Origin: Methylobacterium sp. C25 | GTDB lineage: Bacteria > Pseudomonadota > Alphaproteobacteria > Rhizobiales > Beijerinckiaceae | NCBI RefSeq assembly: GCF_021352225.1 | Contig: NZ_JAAUVI010000002.1 | Coordinates: 434,001 to 498,000, forward strand | Length of the DNA: 64,000 nt | Direction: 5' to 3' | Shown: positions 7,562-15,111 of the stretch, one piece after another | Position numbering within the stretch: the stretch's first letter is position 1 | Layout of the letters: each line of letters starts with the position of its first letter | The notes under the pieces: model-generated | Told to the model about the DNA's origin: nothing | Seen by the model: the letters and a program-made list of their open reading frames with translations, nothing else | The model's database searches: none | Program-made: the position numbers and the translations under genes

Positions 7562-8887
7562 TCAGCCGCCAATGTCAGGCGCCGCGACTGTCGCCTCGAA
7601 AGTCCCGCGCGCTCGGATCAGCGAGATGCGCCCTCGATCCACCAGCACCTCAGCCGGGGTCGGGTGGCTGAGAAAGCCGATCGGGCTGGCGGTGAGGCCG
7701 TAGGCGCCCGATTGCAGGATCGCGACGAGCTCGCCCGCGCGCAGGTCCGGCAGTTTGGCTTGGCGGGCCAGCGTATCGAGGGGGGTGCAGAGTGGCCCGA
7801 CCACGCTGCAGGGCGAGGCCTCGCGGCCGCCCGGAACTGCCGCGACGACCGGGTAGTCCCGTTTGATCACCTGACCGAGATTTCCCGATGCTGCGAGATG
7901 ATGATGCATGCCGCCGTCCATGACGAGAAAGCGGGTGCCGCGCGAGATCTTTGAGGCCAGTACCTGCGCGGCATAGAGACCCGAGGGGCCAACCAGGAAG
8001 CGGCCCGGCTCGATGAGTATTGTGGCGTCGCGAATGAGCGGCTCGTCGTGGACGAGCGCTTGGAGATCCTGGACGCGCTCTCCAAGGCGCTCAAGGTCGA
8101 GCGCCGTCTCGCCCTGGAAGTACGGGATGCCGAGGCCGCCGCCGAGATCGATCGTCTCCAGCGGCCGCCCGAGATGTTTCGCAGCCCTTACCGCCAGTCG
8201 CAGACCGTGCTCCCACTGGCCGGCAAGCACGCCGGCATCGAGAATCTGGGTTCCGGCGAAGAGATGGATGCCGGCAAGGCGCAATGAAGGCTGCCCCGAG
8301 ACCACATCGATGACCGACTCCAGTTCCTCTTCGTCGAAGCCGAACGGCGACGGCTTGCCGCCCATCCGCATCGCTCCTCCCTGGGCCGTGGCCGAAGGGT
8401 TGATGCGCAGCGCTGCCTTGACCTCGACGCCGAGCCCCTGCCCGATCGAGGCCACGCGCGCGATCTCCTCGTGGCTTTCGAGATGGATTTCGCCAATCCC
8501 GCGCTCGATGACGTAGGCGAGTTCATCCGGGCGCTTGCCAGGGCCGGCGAACAGGATGCGTTCGGGATCGGCGCCTGCCGCGCGCGCGGCGGCGTACTCG
8601 GCAGCCGAGGCGATCTCCAATCCGGCTCCCTCCTCGACCAGTACACGCGCGATGGCAGGGTTCGGGTTCGCCTTGATGGAATAGTAGATGCCGGCAAAGC
8701 CAAAGACGGTATCCCTCAGGTGCCGGTAAGCACCGCGAATCCGCTCGGCATCATAGACATAGAGAGGCGTGCCGAATTGCTCGGCGAGATTTGTGAGTGG
8801 AATGCCGCCGATCGCAAGTTGTCCCTCGTATGATCCGAACAGGTCGGCGAGGTCTTGCGAAGATGAACGGCCGTCTATCTGCGGCAT
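7562..8887 (-). CDS. Fold-type III PLP-dependent decarboxylase (LysA/ornithine decarboxylase-like)
   Basis: This 441-residue enzyme belongs to the alanine-racemase-fold amino-acid decarboxylases. The PLP Schiff-base lysine lies in Y-S-I-K-A-N near residue 72. Other family blocks are H-L-F-A-G-T-Q, the phosphate-binding G-G-G-L-G-I-P-Y, E-P-G-R-F-L-V-G, G-P-L-C-T-P-L-D with the active-site Cys of the second subunit, and S-G-A-Y-G-L-T-A-S-P. The C-P-L-C/T-P-L-D form resembles carrier-protein or exosortase-associated decarboxylases as much as lysA, so substrate specificity is open. No diaminopimelate, carrier-protein or exosortase gene is adjacent. Confidence 0.85.
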   Translation of the reverse strand: MPQIDGRSSSQDLADLFGSYEGQLAIGGIPLTNLAEQFGTPLYVYDAERIRGAYRHLRDTVFGFAGIYYSIKANPNPAIARVLVEEGAGLEIASAAEYAAARAAGADPERILFAGPGKRPDELAYVIERGIGEIHLESHEEIARVASIGQGLGVEVKAALRINPSATAQGGAMRMGGKPSPFGFDEEELESVIDVVSGQPSLRLAGIHLFAGTQILDAGVLAGQWEHGLRLAVRAAKHLGRPLETIDLGGGLGIPYFQGETALDLERLGERVQDLQALVHDEPLIRDATILIEPGRFLVGPSGLYAAQVLASKISRGTRFLVMDGGMHHHLAASGNLGQVIKRDYPVVAAVPGGREASPCSVVGPLCTPLDTLARQAKLPDLRAGELVAILQSGAYGLTASPIGFLSHPTPAEVLVDRGRISLIRARGTFEATVAAPDIGG

Positions 8888-9059
8888 TCACGGTCCCGTC
8901 AGGCGCCCAGGCCTAGCCATGTCGCGGTGGAGCGAGCCCGAATAGCAGACGGATCTGTCTTTTACGACGGCCGATACGTCCGAGGCCAAACGGGACTGCA
9001 ACCAACGTCGAGCGCAGGCGTTTACTGCCGAGCTTAGCTTGGCCTTATGACCGGAGGTT

Positions 9060-9143
9060 ATGATGACCCTGATCACGTTTCTCGTCGCCGGCAACCTGAT
9101 TATCGCTGGCGCCTTCTCCTGCATCGCGATGCTGGCGGAGTGA
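9060..9143 (+). CDS. Candidate small membrane protein, 27 residues
   Basis: A 27-codon frame starts with two ATG codons, seven bases after a consensus GGAGG. It encodes an almost wholly hydrophobic segment (T-L-I-T-F-L-V-A-G-N-L-I-I-A-G-A-F) ending in a short acidic tail. It would form one membrane helix. No family is recognised. It stands alone in a gene-poor stretch, divergent from the decarboxylase gene. The strong ribosome-binding site and the hydrophobic pattern support it; the short length makes chance possible. Confidence 0.5.
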   Translation: MMTLITFLVAGNLIIAGAFSCIAMLAE

Positions 9144-9586
9144 CAGCGCCTCGGTGCACGGATGAAGTCTGAGGCGATCTGAAGGCTCGCAATAGTCCAG
9201 CCCTAGATCGAAAGAAGAGGCTCTCTTCGCTGCCCCGGTCAGCACCGCTGTGACGGTGGGACCTGCGACAGAAACAGCGCAATGAGTACCCAGGGGTGCA
9301 CCCTGCGCACGCAGATCGGCGCCTTTCGGGGTCAAGACGGTGGGGCGCGGAGGTGGCGGCCATAGCCATGATCGGCGGCAGGCCTCCTACTGAGCGGATT
9401 CTTCGCGCAGGAAGCAGAAACACTGAGAAGACCAGACGAGGAAAGAACAGTCGACTCGGTCACACGAGAGGCTGAATACAAAGTCCTGCGCAATCTCCGT
9501 GTCCGGCTCTGGCGCTGTCGGTGTCAGTGGCTATTTGCTCAGTCGTCCAACATGCACACCTGTTCCTTCCGCGCAGCGACGGCAAG
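9144..9586. other. Intergenic stretch without a supported gene
   Basis: About 440 bases separate the small ORF from the DUF6894 gene. Frames on either strand give Arg/Ser-rich translations without a ribosome-binding site or a family pattern. No tRNA, terminator with a T-tract or repeat was recognised. Confidence 0.5.
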
Positions 9587-9811
9587 CTAGATCGGGAGCC
9601 GATGAAGATTGTTGCCTTTGTCATCTCGAATAATGAGGGTCCAACCTTCCGACTCGCCTAATCGTAGTGTCTGCCTCAGCTCTTCGAGCCCAAGCTTTGC
9701 CTGTTCTATTACGTCAGCAACGTTGTTAGCTTCGACGCCATGCTCATCGCGAATTACATCATCGTCTTTAACTGCGTCGAAGTAATATCGCGATGGCACA
9801 GTGCTCTCCAT
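9587..9811 (-). CDS. DUF6894 family protein
   Basis: This 74-residue protein has the family layout: R-Y-Y-F-D near the N-terminus, then acidic residues with D-E-H-G-V-E, a central amphipathic helix, and W-T-L-I-I-R-D near the C-terminus. Function is unknown; the family is abundant in Hyphomicrobiales. The ATG at 9811 is preferred because it puts the Y-F-D strand close to the N-terminus. The gene and its upstream region are clearly richer in A+T than the rest of the window, which hints at later acquisition. Confidence 0.75.
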   Translation of the reverse strand: MESTVPSRYYFDAVKDDDVIRDEHGVEANNVADVIEQAKLGLEELRQTLRLGESEGWTLIIRDDKGNNLHRLPI

Positions 9812-9987
9812 ATTTCGTATTTTACTCGGCGCGAGCACACAAATACAATTACCAATTTAATCCGCGTGCGTGTGTGAAATGCTGTCGCACGTGTAGTTAA
9901 GTTTCCACAGACTGCGTAGTCAATATCCGCTTGATTTCCTGCCAAGCCACGGCTTACACCTAAAGGCCAATAAAGGGAGGTAGGGCC

Positions 9988-10131
9988 GTGATCCAGTCAA
10001 GCGCAAGCGAAGCTATCACTCCTTCTATGCCCGTCAATGCATCTCAAAACGAAGTGCGAGACCATATTCGTAAGGTTTTGCAGAAGCTTGCGTTGCACAT
10101 AGCCGCAAAGCGCGCTGCCAAGAAGTCTTGA
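9988..10131 (+). CDS. Candidate small basic protein, 47 residues
   Basis: A GTG-started frame follows a good GGGAGG site by six bases. It encodes a 47-residue protein with a polar N-terminus and a basic amphipathic C-terminal helix (R-K-V-L-Q-K-L-A-L-H-I-A-A-K-R-A-A-K-K). No family is recognised. The local base composition is lower in GC than its neighbours. It lies between the AT-rich DUF6894 gene and a TetR gene. Support rests on the ribosome-binding site and on composition only. Confidence 0.45.
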   Translation: MIQSSASEAITPSMPVNASQNEVRDHIRKVLQKLALHIAAKRAAKKS

Positions 10132-10257
10132 TCCGGCTCAAGCGGGCTGTTCAGGCTCGCTCCGACCAAGTCATGAGATTGGGCGATGGTAGGGCGGCTA
10201 GCGAGGGCTTTCCGCTAGAAGTTTTCGGAAGTGTCGGCGGCAAAACCGATCTGCCCA

Positions 10258-10274
10258 CTAGACGACCGGTCTAG
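10258..10274. promoter_or_regulatory. Operator-like palindrome upstream of TetR
   Basis: The inverted repeat CTAGAC-GACCG-GTCTAG lies 20 bases before the TetR start at 10295. It is the size and form of a TetR-family operator. A related 15-base site (12 of 15 identical to its core) occurs at 10947-10961, between the TetR gene and the molybdenum hydroxylase operon. This suggests that one repressor controls both. Confidence 0.55.
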
Positions 10275-10294
10275 TCCGGACTATCTGGGGGGCC

Positions 10295-10897
10295 ATGACC
10301 ACCGCGCGAGAGATGGGCGACGTTCGCCAGGGCATCCTTGCAACCGCCCAGGCGATCATGGCGGCGAAGGGATTCTCGGCTGTCGGACTCAACGAGATCC
10401 TCGCGGCTGCGGGTGTTCCGAAGGGATCGTTCTACCACTATTTCGGCTCCAAGGACGCTTTCGGCGAAGCGTTGTTGAAGAACTACTTCGACAACTACCT
10501 TACGGGTGTCGATGAGATCTTCGCGACGTCGAGCCTCACATTCGCCGATCGCCTGATCGCGTATTTCCGCCAGTGGCAGGAGAATCAGGGAGCGCTGGAC
10601 TGCCAGGGCAAGTGCCTCGCGGTGAAGCTCGGCGCCGAAGTCGCAGATCTTTCCGAGGCCATGCGGGCAGTGCTGAAGAACGGCACGGCCGGCATCATCG
10701 GACGCCTCACCGAGGCCATCGAGAACGGCATTGCCGATGGGTCGCTCACGATCTCCGAAGATCCACGTAGCCTCGCCGAGACGCTCTATCATCTCTGGCT
10801 CGGTGCGAGTCTGAGGGCGAAGATCGTCCGGTCTACGCAACCGTTCGATTCCGCGATGGTGGCGACACAGCGCCTCCTCGACCGACGCTCGTCCTGA
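10295..10897 (+). CDS. TetR/AcrR family transcriptional regulator
   Basis: The 200-residue protein has an N-terminal helix-turn-helix (about residues 10-55) with V-G-L-N-E-I-L-A-A-A-G-V-P-K-G-S-F-Y-H-Y-F and S-K-D-A-F. The C-terminal ligand-binding half resembles the group that senses small electrophiles and aldehydes; it includes C-Q-G-K-C-L-A. A run of G bases just before the ATG serves as the ribosome-binding site. It sits beside an operator-like palindrome and upstream of the iorA/iorB-like operon in the same direction, so it is the probable local repressor. The inducer is unknown. Confidence 0.9.
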   Translation: MTTAREMGDVRQGILATAQAIMAAKGFSAVGLNEILAAAGVPKGSFYHYFGSKDAFGEALLKNYFDNYLTGVDEIFATSSLTFADRLIAYFRQWQENQGALDCQGKCLAVKLGAEVADLSEAMRAVLKNGTAGIIGRLTEAIENGIADGSLTISEDPRSLAETLYHLWLGASLRAKIVRSTQPFDSAMVATQRLLDRRSS

Positions 10898-10946
10898 CCT
10901 TGTGAGGCACGCCATGCAGACGGAACGGAGCGATTTGCAGCCTGAT

Positions 10947-10961
10947 TATTCGACTGGTCTA
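10947..10961. promoter_or_regulatory. Second operator-like site, upstream of the molybdenum hydroxylase operon
   Basis: The sequence TATTCGACTGGTCTA matches the core of the palindrome before the TetR gene (TAGACGACCGGTCTA) at 12 of 15 positions; the right half GGTCTA is identical. It lies about 150 bases before the 2Fe-2S subunit gene, in a locally AT-rich patch where a promoter would be expected. Confidence 0.45.
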
Positions 10962-11111
10962 ATTTTTGAATTGGTCCGGTCACGATTTCCATGTCGGCGC
11001 TTTCGCCTCGCTGCTTCCCGCACCGGTGCAAATCCAGGATCGCGGGTCGCCCCCTGAACCACCAGCCCCGTCATCGGGGCCTTCCATCACCTTCGAACGA
11101 GGATTGGTTCT

Positions 11112-11564
11112 ATGCCATCGATCGAGATCAACGGACACATGCGCGACTTCGATGTCGCTGACGACACCCCCCTCCTCTGGGCGCTTCGCGACGTCGCCGG
11201 ACTGACGGGCACCAAGTTCGGTTGCGGCGTCGCCCTTTGCGGCTGCTGCACGGTTCATCTCGACGGCGAGCCGATCCGCTCCTGCGTTACCGCGATCGGC
11301 GATGTCGCCGGCCGCAAGATCACGACGATCGAAGCGATCGGCGAGACCGAGGCTGGTGCCAAGATTCAGAAGGCGTGGCTCGACCTCGAAGTCGTGCAGT
11401 GCGGCTACTGCCAGTCGGGCCAGATCATGTCGGCTGCGGCGCTCCTCGCTGGCAATCCCAAGCCGAGCGACGGCGACATCGATACGGCGATGAGCGGCAA
11501 CATCTGTCGGTGCGGCACCTATCCGCGCATCCGCGCCGCCATCAAACACGCAGCGACGATCTGA
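11112..11564 (+). CDS. 2Fe-2S subunit of a molybdenum hydroxylase (isoquinoline 1-oxidoreductase alpha-like)
   Basis: This 150-residue electron-transfer subunit holds two 2Fe-2S clusters. The plant-ferredoxin-like N-terminal cluster uses [12 protein letters not shown] plus a later Cys. The second cluster uses C-G-Y-C-Q-S-G-Q and C-R-C-G-T-Y-P-R in the helical C-terminal domain. It has no signal peptide, so it probably rides out with the Tat-exported large subunit. The large-subunit gene starts 11 bases after its stop and a cytochrome c gene follows, giving a complete electron path from substrate to the respiratory chain. Confidence 0.92.
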   Translation: MPSIEINGHMRDFDVADDTPLLWALRDVAGLTGTKFGCGVALCGCCTVHLDGEPIRSCVTAIGDVAGRKITTIEAIGETEAGAKIQKAWLDLEVVQCGYCQSGQIMSAAALLAGNPKPSDGDIDTAMSGNICRCGTYPRIRAAIKHAATI

Positions 11565-11575
11565 GGAGGATGGAC

Positions 11576-13735
11576 ATGAACAAGCCGCTCTCCGATCGCG
11601 ATCTCGCGCCGCTCCATCGCCGTGGCTTCCTGACGGGCGTCGGCGCGCTCGTCGTCGCCACATCCATCCCGGCCGGATCGCGCATGGCGCGTGCTGCCGC
11701 TGCCGAGTTCGCTCCGAACGCCTTCATCCGCATCGCCGGTGACGGCAAGATCACCTTGATCATGCGCGACGTCGAGATGGGCCAGGGCATTTGGACCGGC
11801 GCATCGATGCTGCTCGCGGAAGAGCTCGACGTCGGCCTCGACCAGGTCACGCCCGAGTTCGCTCCGCCGGACGAGAAGCTCTACGCGAGCCCAGTGCTGA
11901 TGACCCAGGCGACGGGCGGCTCGACCTCGATCCGCGGTGATTGGGAGCAGTTCCGCAAGACCGCCGCGATCACCCGCGCGGTGCTCGTCCAGGCCGCCGC
12001 CCAGCAATGGGGTGTCGAGACGGCCTCGTGCACGGTCGAACGCGGTACCGTCCACCATTCCGCGTCCGGACGCACGGCCTCCTACGGGTCGCTCGCTGCA
12101 CTCGCGGCGACGCTGCCCTTGCCGTCAGATGCTCCCCTGAAGCCGAAGGAGACCTGGAAGCTCATCGGCACGCCGCAGAAGCGGCTCGACACGCCGACCA
12201 AGGTCAATGGCGGCACCGTCTACGGCATCGATGTCCAGGTGCCGGGGCAGAAGGTCGCCAGCGTGGCGATGTGCCCGGTGGTCGGCGGCAAGCTCCGAAA
12301 GGTCGACGACAGCGCCGCGAAGAAGATCAAGGGCGTCGTCGCAGTGCTCAAGCTCGGCAACGGCGTCGCCGTCGTCGGCGATCATTTCGGGGCCGCGCAG
12401 AAGGGGCTGGAAGCGCTGGACGTCGAGTGGGATCTCGGCCCCAATGCCCGGCTCTCGCAGGCGGACATCATCGAGGGCCATCGCGTCGCCTCTCGCGGCA
12501 CAGGGATCGTCGCGAAGGCCGAGGGCGACGCTCCGGCCGCAATTGCCGGCGGGGCGATCAAGCTGGACGCTGTCTATCAACTCCCCTTCCTGTCCCACGC
12601 GCCGATGGAGCCGATCAACTGCACCGTCCATGTGAAGCCGGACGGTGTCGATGTCTGGTGCGGCACGCAGGTGCCCGGCCGAGCGCAGGACGAGGCGGCC
12701 AAGGCGGCCGGCGTCGAGAAGGCCAAGGTCACCATCCATAGCCACATGATCGGCGGCGGCTTCGGGAGGCGGCTCGAGGCCGAGTATGTCGGCATCGCGA
12801 CGGCCCTGGCGAAGCAGGTCCCCTACCCGCTCAAAATGATCTGGTCCCGTGAGACCGACATCCAGCACGACCGGTACCGGCCCTACTACTACGATCAGGT
12901 CTCGGCCGGTCTCGATGCGAAGGGCCGCATCGTCGGCTGGACTCACAAGGTCACCGGATCGAGCGTGATGGCCCGCTGGGCGCCCCCCGGCATGAAGCCG
13001 AACGGTCTCGACCCCGACACCGTCGAATGCGCGGAGGAGACGCCTTACGACATCCCGGCGCATCACGTGTCCTGGGTACGCCACGAACCGCCGGGTGTGG
13101 TCACGGCTTGGTGGCGCGGCGTCGGTCCGGCCCACAACGTCTTCGTCGTCGAGGTGGTGATCGACGAGCTGGCGCATGCCGCCAAGCAGGACCCGGTCGC
13201 CTTCCGCAAGCCGCTCCTCGCCAAGAACCCGCGTTCGCTGAAGGTGCTGGAACTCGCGGCCGAGAAGGCCGGCTGGGGGACGCCCCTGCCCAAGGGCGTC
13301 GGCCGCGGCATCATGCTGGAGAACGCCTTCGGTTCGTTCCTCTCGGTCGTGTGCGAGGCGGAGGTCACGGAGGGCGGCGACGTCAGGCTGCGCCGGATCG
13401 TGGCCGCGCTCGATTGCGGACAGGTGATCAACCCCGATTCCGTCAAGGCGCAGATCGAGGGCGGTCTCGTCTTTGGTCTCACGGCGGCGCTCTACGGCGA
13501 GATCACGCTCGACAAGGGCCGGGTGCAGCAGGGGAACTTCAACACCTACCGGATGCTGCGCATGAACGAGACGCCGCCCATCGAGGTGCATCTCGTCGAC
13601 AGCAGCGAGAAGCCCGGCGGTCTCGGCGAGACCGGGACGGCCGCGGCTTTCCCGGCGGTGGCCAACGCGGTCTTCGCCGCGAGTGGCCGGCGCGTGCGCA
13701 CGCTGCCGATCCTCAGCAACGCGAAGGTGGGGTGA
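11576..13735 (+). CDS. Molybdopterin-binding large subunit, xanthine dehydrogenase/isoquinoline 1-oxidoreductase beta-like, Tat-exported
   Basis: The 719-residue subunit starts with a twin-arginine signal (R15-R16-G-F-L then a hydrophobic stretch ending A-R-A-A-A), so the enzyme acts in the periplasm. Molybdopterin-binding blocks are visible: M-G-Q-G-I-W-T, G-G-G-F-G-R-R, R-G-V-G-P-A-H-N. The catalytic glutamate lies in G-G-L-G-E-T-G. The ATG at 11576 is spaced correctly from GAGGAGG; the ATG two codons earlier touches it. It oxidises an aldehyde or N-heterocycle; the substrate is not evident. It is followed four bases later by its cytochrome c. Confidence 0.93.
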   Translation: MNKPLSDRDLAPLHRRGFLTGVGALVVATSIPAGSRMARAAAAEFAPNAFIRIAGDGKITLIMRDVEMGQGIWTGASMLLAEELDVGLDQVTPEFAPPDEKLYASPVLMTQATGGSTSIRGDWEQFRKTAAITRAVLVQAAAQQWGVETASCTVERGTVHHSASGRTASYGSLAALAATLPLPSDAPLKPKETWKLIGTPQKRLDTPTKVNGGTVYGIDVQVPGQKVASVAMCPVVGGKLRKVDDSAAKKIKGVVAVLKLGNGVAVVGDHFGAAQKGLEALDVEWDLGPNARLSQADIIEGHRVASRGTGIVAKAEGDAPAAIAGGAIKLDAVYQLPFLSHAPMEPINCTVHVKPDGVDVWCGTQVPGRAQDEAAKAAGVEKAKVTIHSHMIGGGFGRRLEAEYVGIATALAKQVPYPLKMIWSRETDIQHDRYRPYYYDQVSAGLDAKGRIVGWTHKVTGSSVMARWAPPGMKPNGLDPDTVECAEETPYDIPAHHVSWVRHEPPGVVTAWWRGVGPAHNVFVVEVVIDELAHAAKQDPVAFRKPLLAKNPRSLKVLELAAEKAGWGTPLPKGVGRGIMLENAFGSFLSVVCEAEVTEGGDVRLRRIVAALDCGQVINPDSVKAQIEGGLVFGLTAALYGEITLDKGRVQQGNFNTYRMLRMNETPPIEVHLVDSSEKPGGLGETGTAAAFPAVANAVFAASGRRVRTLPILSNAKVG

Positions 13736-13739
13736 CGCC

Positions 13740-15047
13740 GTGGCCCGACGCATCCTCAAGCCCCTCATCACGGCCGCATCGGTCGTCGCCCTCGCGGGCG
13801 CCGTCTTCGTGGGCTGGCGCCTCTACGACCGGGACCCCGAGATCTCGGCCCCGGACGTCGCCCACACCCCGGAGCTGATCGCCAGGGGCGACTACCTCGT
13901 GAAGGCCGCCGATTGCGCGGCCTGCCACGACACGCCCGGCGGCAAGCCCTTCGCGGGCGGTCGCGCCTTCACGCTGCCGTTCGGAACGATCTACTCGACA
14001 AACATCACCGCCGATCGCGAGACCGGCATCGGCACCTGGAGCGACGACGACTTCGTGCGCGCTCTGCACAAGGGTGTCGCGAAGGACGGGTCGCATCTCT
14101 ACCCGGCCTTCCCCTACTCCTCGTATACGGGCTTGAGCCGCGACGACATCGTGGCGATGAAGGCCTATCTGTTCTCGCTGCCGAGCGTTCACGCCCCGGC
14201 GACGGCCAACTCGCTGGGCTTCCCCTTCAACCAGCGCTGGACGCTGGCTTTCTGGAACCTCGCCTTCCTCGACCAGAAGCGTTTTCTTCCGGAGCCGAAG
14301 GCGAGCGCGGTCGAGAACCGCGGCGAGTACCTCGCGACGGCGCTCGGCCATTGCGGCGAATGCCACACGCCGCGCAATGTCGGCTTCGCCATGGCGATGT
14401 CGAAGCAGTTCGGCGGCGCGATGCTGGAGGGCTGGCACGCCTACAACATCACCACCGACAAGGGTTACGGCATCGGCGACTGGAGCGACGAGCAGCTCAC
14501 CGCATATCTGTCGACCGGCCACGCCCCCGGGCGCGGCTCGGCGGCGGGTCCCATGGCCGAGGTCATCGCCAACAGCCTGCAATACCTGAAGCCCGAGGAC
14601 ATCGCCGCCCTCGTCGCCTATCTCCGCCGCGTCGAGCCGAAGACCGGCAAGCCGGGCACCGAGGTCAATCCGGCCCCCGCGACGATGACCTCATCGGTCG
14701 CGTGGAAGCCCGGCTCGATCGACACCGGGAACCAGGCCGGCCAGCGCCTCTTCGAGGGCGCCTGCGCCTCCTGCCACCAGTGGAACGGCGGTGGCCGCCA
14801 GACGCACTACGCCTCACTCGCCGGCAGCCAGGCGGTGAACGATCCGGCGGGCACCAACCTCGTCCGCGTCATGCTGGAGGGCGCCGACCTCAAGACGAGC
14901 AAGGGGCGCGGCTACATGCCGAGTTTCGCCGACAGCTACAGCGATGCCGAACTCGCCTCGGTCGCAAACTACGTGATCGGTCATTTCGGTGGCAAGCCGG
15001 GCCAGGTGACCGCGGCGGCGGTTCGGGAGCGTCGGACTCCGCACTAG
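13740..15047 (+). CDS. Triheme cytochrome c, electron acceptor of the molybdenum hydroxylase
   Basis: This 435-residue exported protein has an N-terminal membrane anchor or signal (about residues 8-25). Three C-x-x-C-H heme sites occur at residues 59-63 (C-A-A-C-H), 205-209 (C-G-E-C-H) and 342-346 (C-A-S-C-H). The layout equals the cytochrome subunits of membrane-bound alcohol, gluconate and aldehyde dehydrogenases. A GTG at 13740, four bases after the large-subunit stop, is the likely start. It would carry electrons from the 2Fe-2S subunit to the quinone pool or an oxidase. Confidence 0.92.
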   Translation: MARRILKPLITAASVVALAGAVFVGWRLYDRDPEISAPDVAHTPELIARGDYLVKAADCAACHDTPGGKPFAGGRAFTLPFGTIYSTNITADRETGIGTWSDDDFVRALHKGVAKDGSHLYPAFPYSSYTGLSRDDIVAMKAYLFSLPSVHAPATANSLGFPFNQRWTLAFWNLAFLDQKRFLPEPKASAVENRGEYLATALGHCGECHTPRNVGFAMAMSKQFGGAMLEGWHAYNITTDKGYGIGDWSDEQLTAYLSTGHAPGRGSAAGPMAEVIANSLQYLKPEDIAALVAYLRRVEPKTGKPGTEVNPAPATMTSSVAWKPGSIDTGNQAGQRLFEGACASCHQWNGGGRQTHYASLAGSQAVNDPAGTNLVRVMLEGADLKTSKGRGYMPSFADSYSDAELASVANYVIGHFGGKPGQVTAAAVRERRTPH

Positions 15048-15074
15048 CGTCGATGTCGATCGGAAGCCCGAAAG

Positions 15075-15100
15075 CCGCGGCGGCGTCTGAGCCGCCGCGG
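15075..15100. terminator. Strong hairpin between convergent genes
   Basis: A perfect 10-bp stem (CCGCGGCGGC / GCCGCCGCGG) with a six-base loop lies between the convergent cytochrome c and RND pump genes. No T-tract follows on either strand. It may still block read-through or stabilise 3' ends of both transcripts. Confidence 0.45.
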
Positions 15101-15111
15101 ACCCGTTCGAG

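Noticed and set aside
12125..13771. 548-codon open frame antisense to the molybdenum hydroxylase large subunit
   Set aside because: Arg/His/Asp-rich translation typical of the antisense frame of a high-GC gene; the opposite strand has all family motifs.
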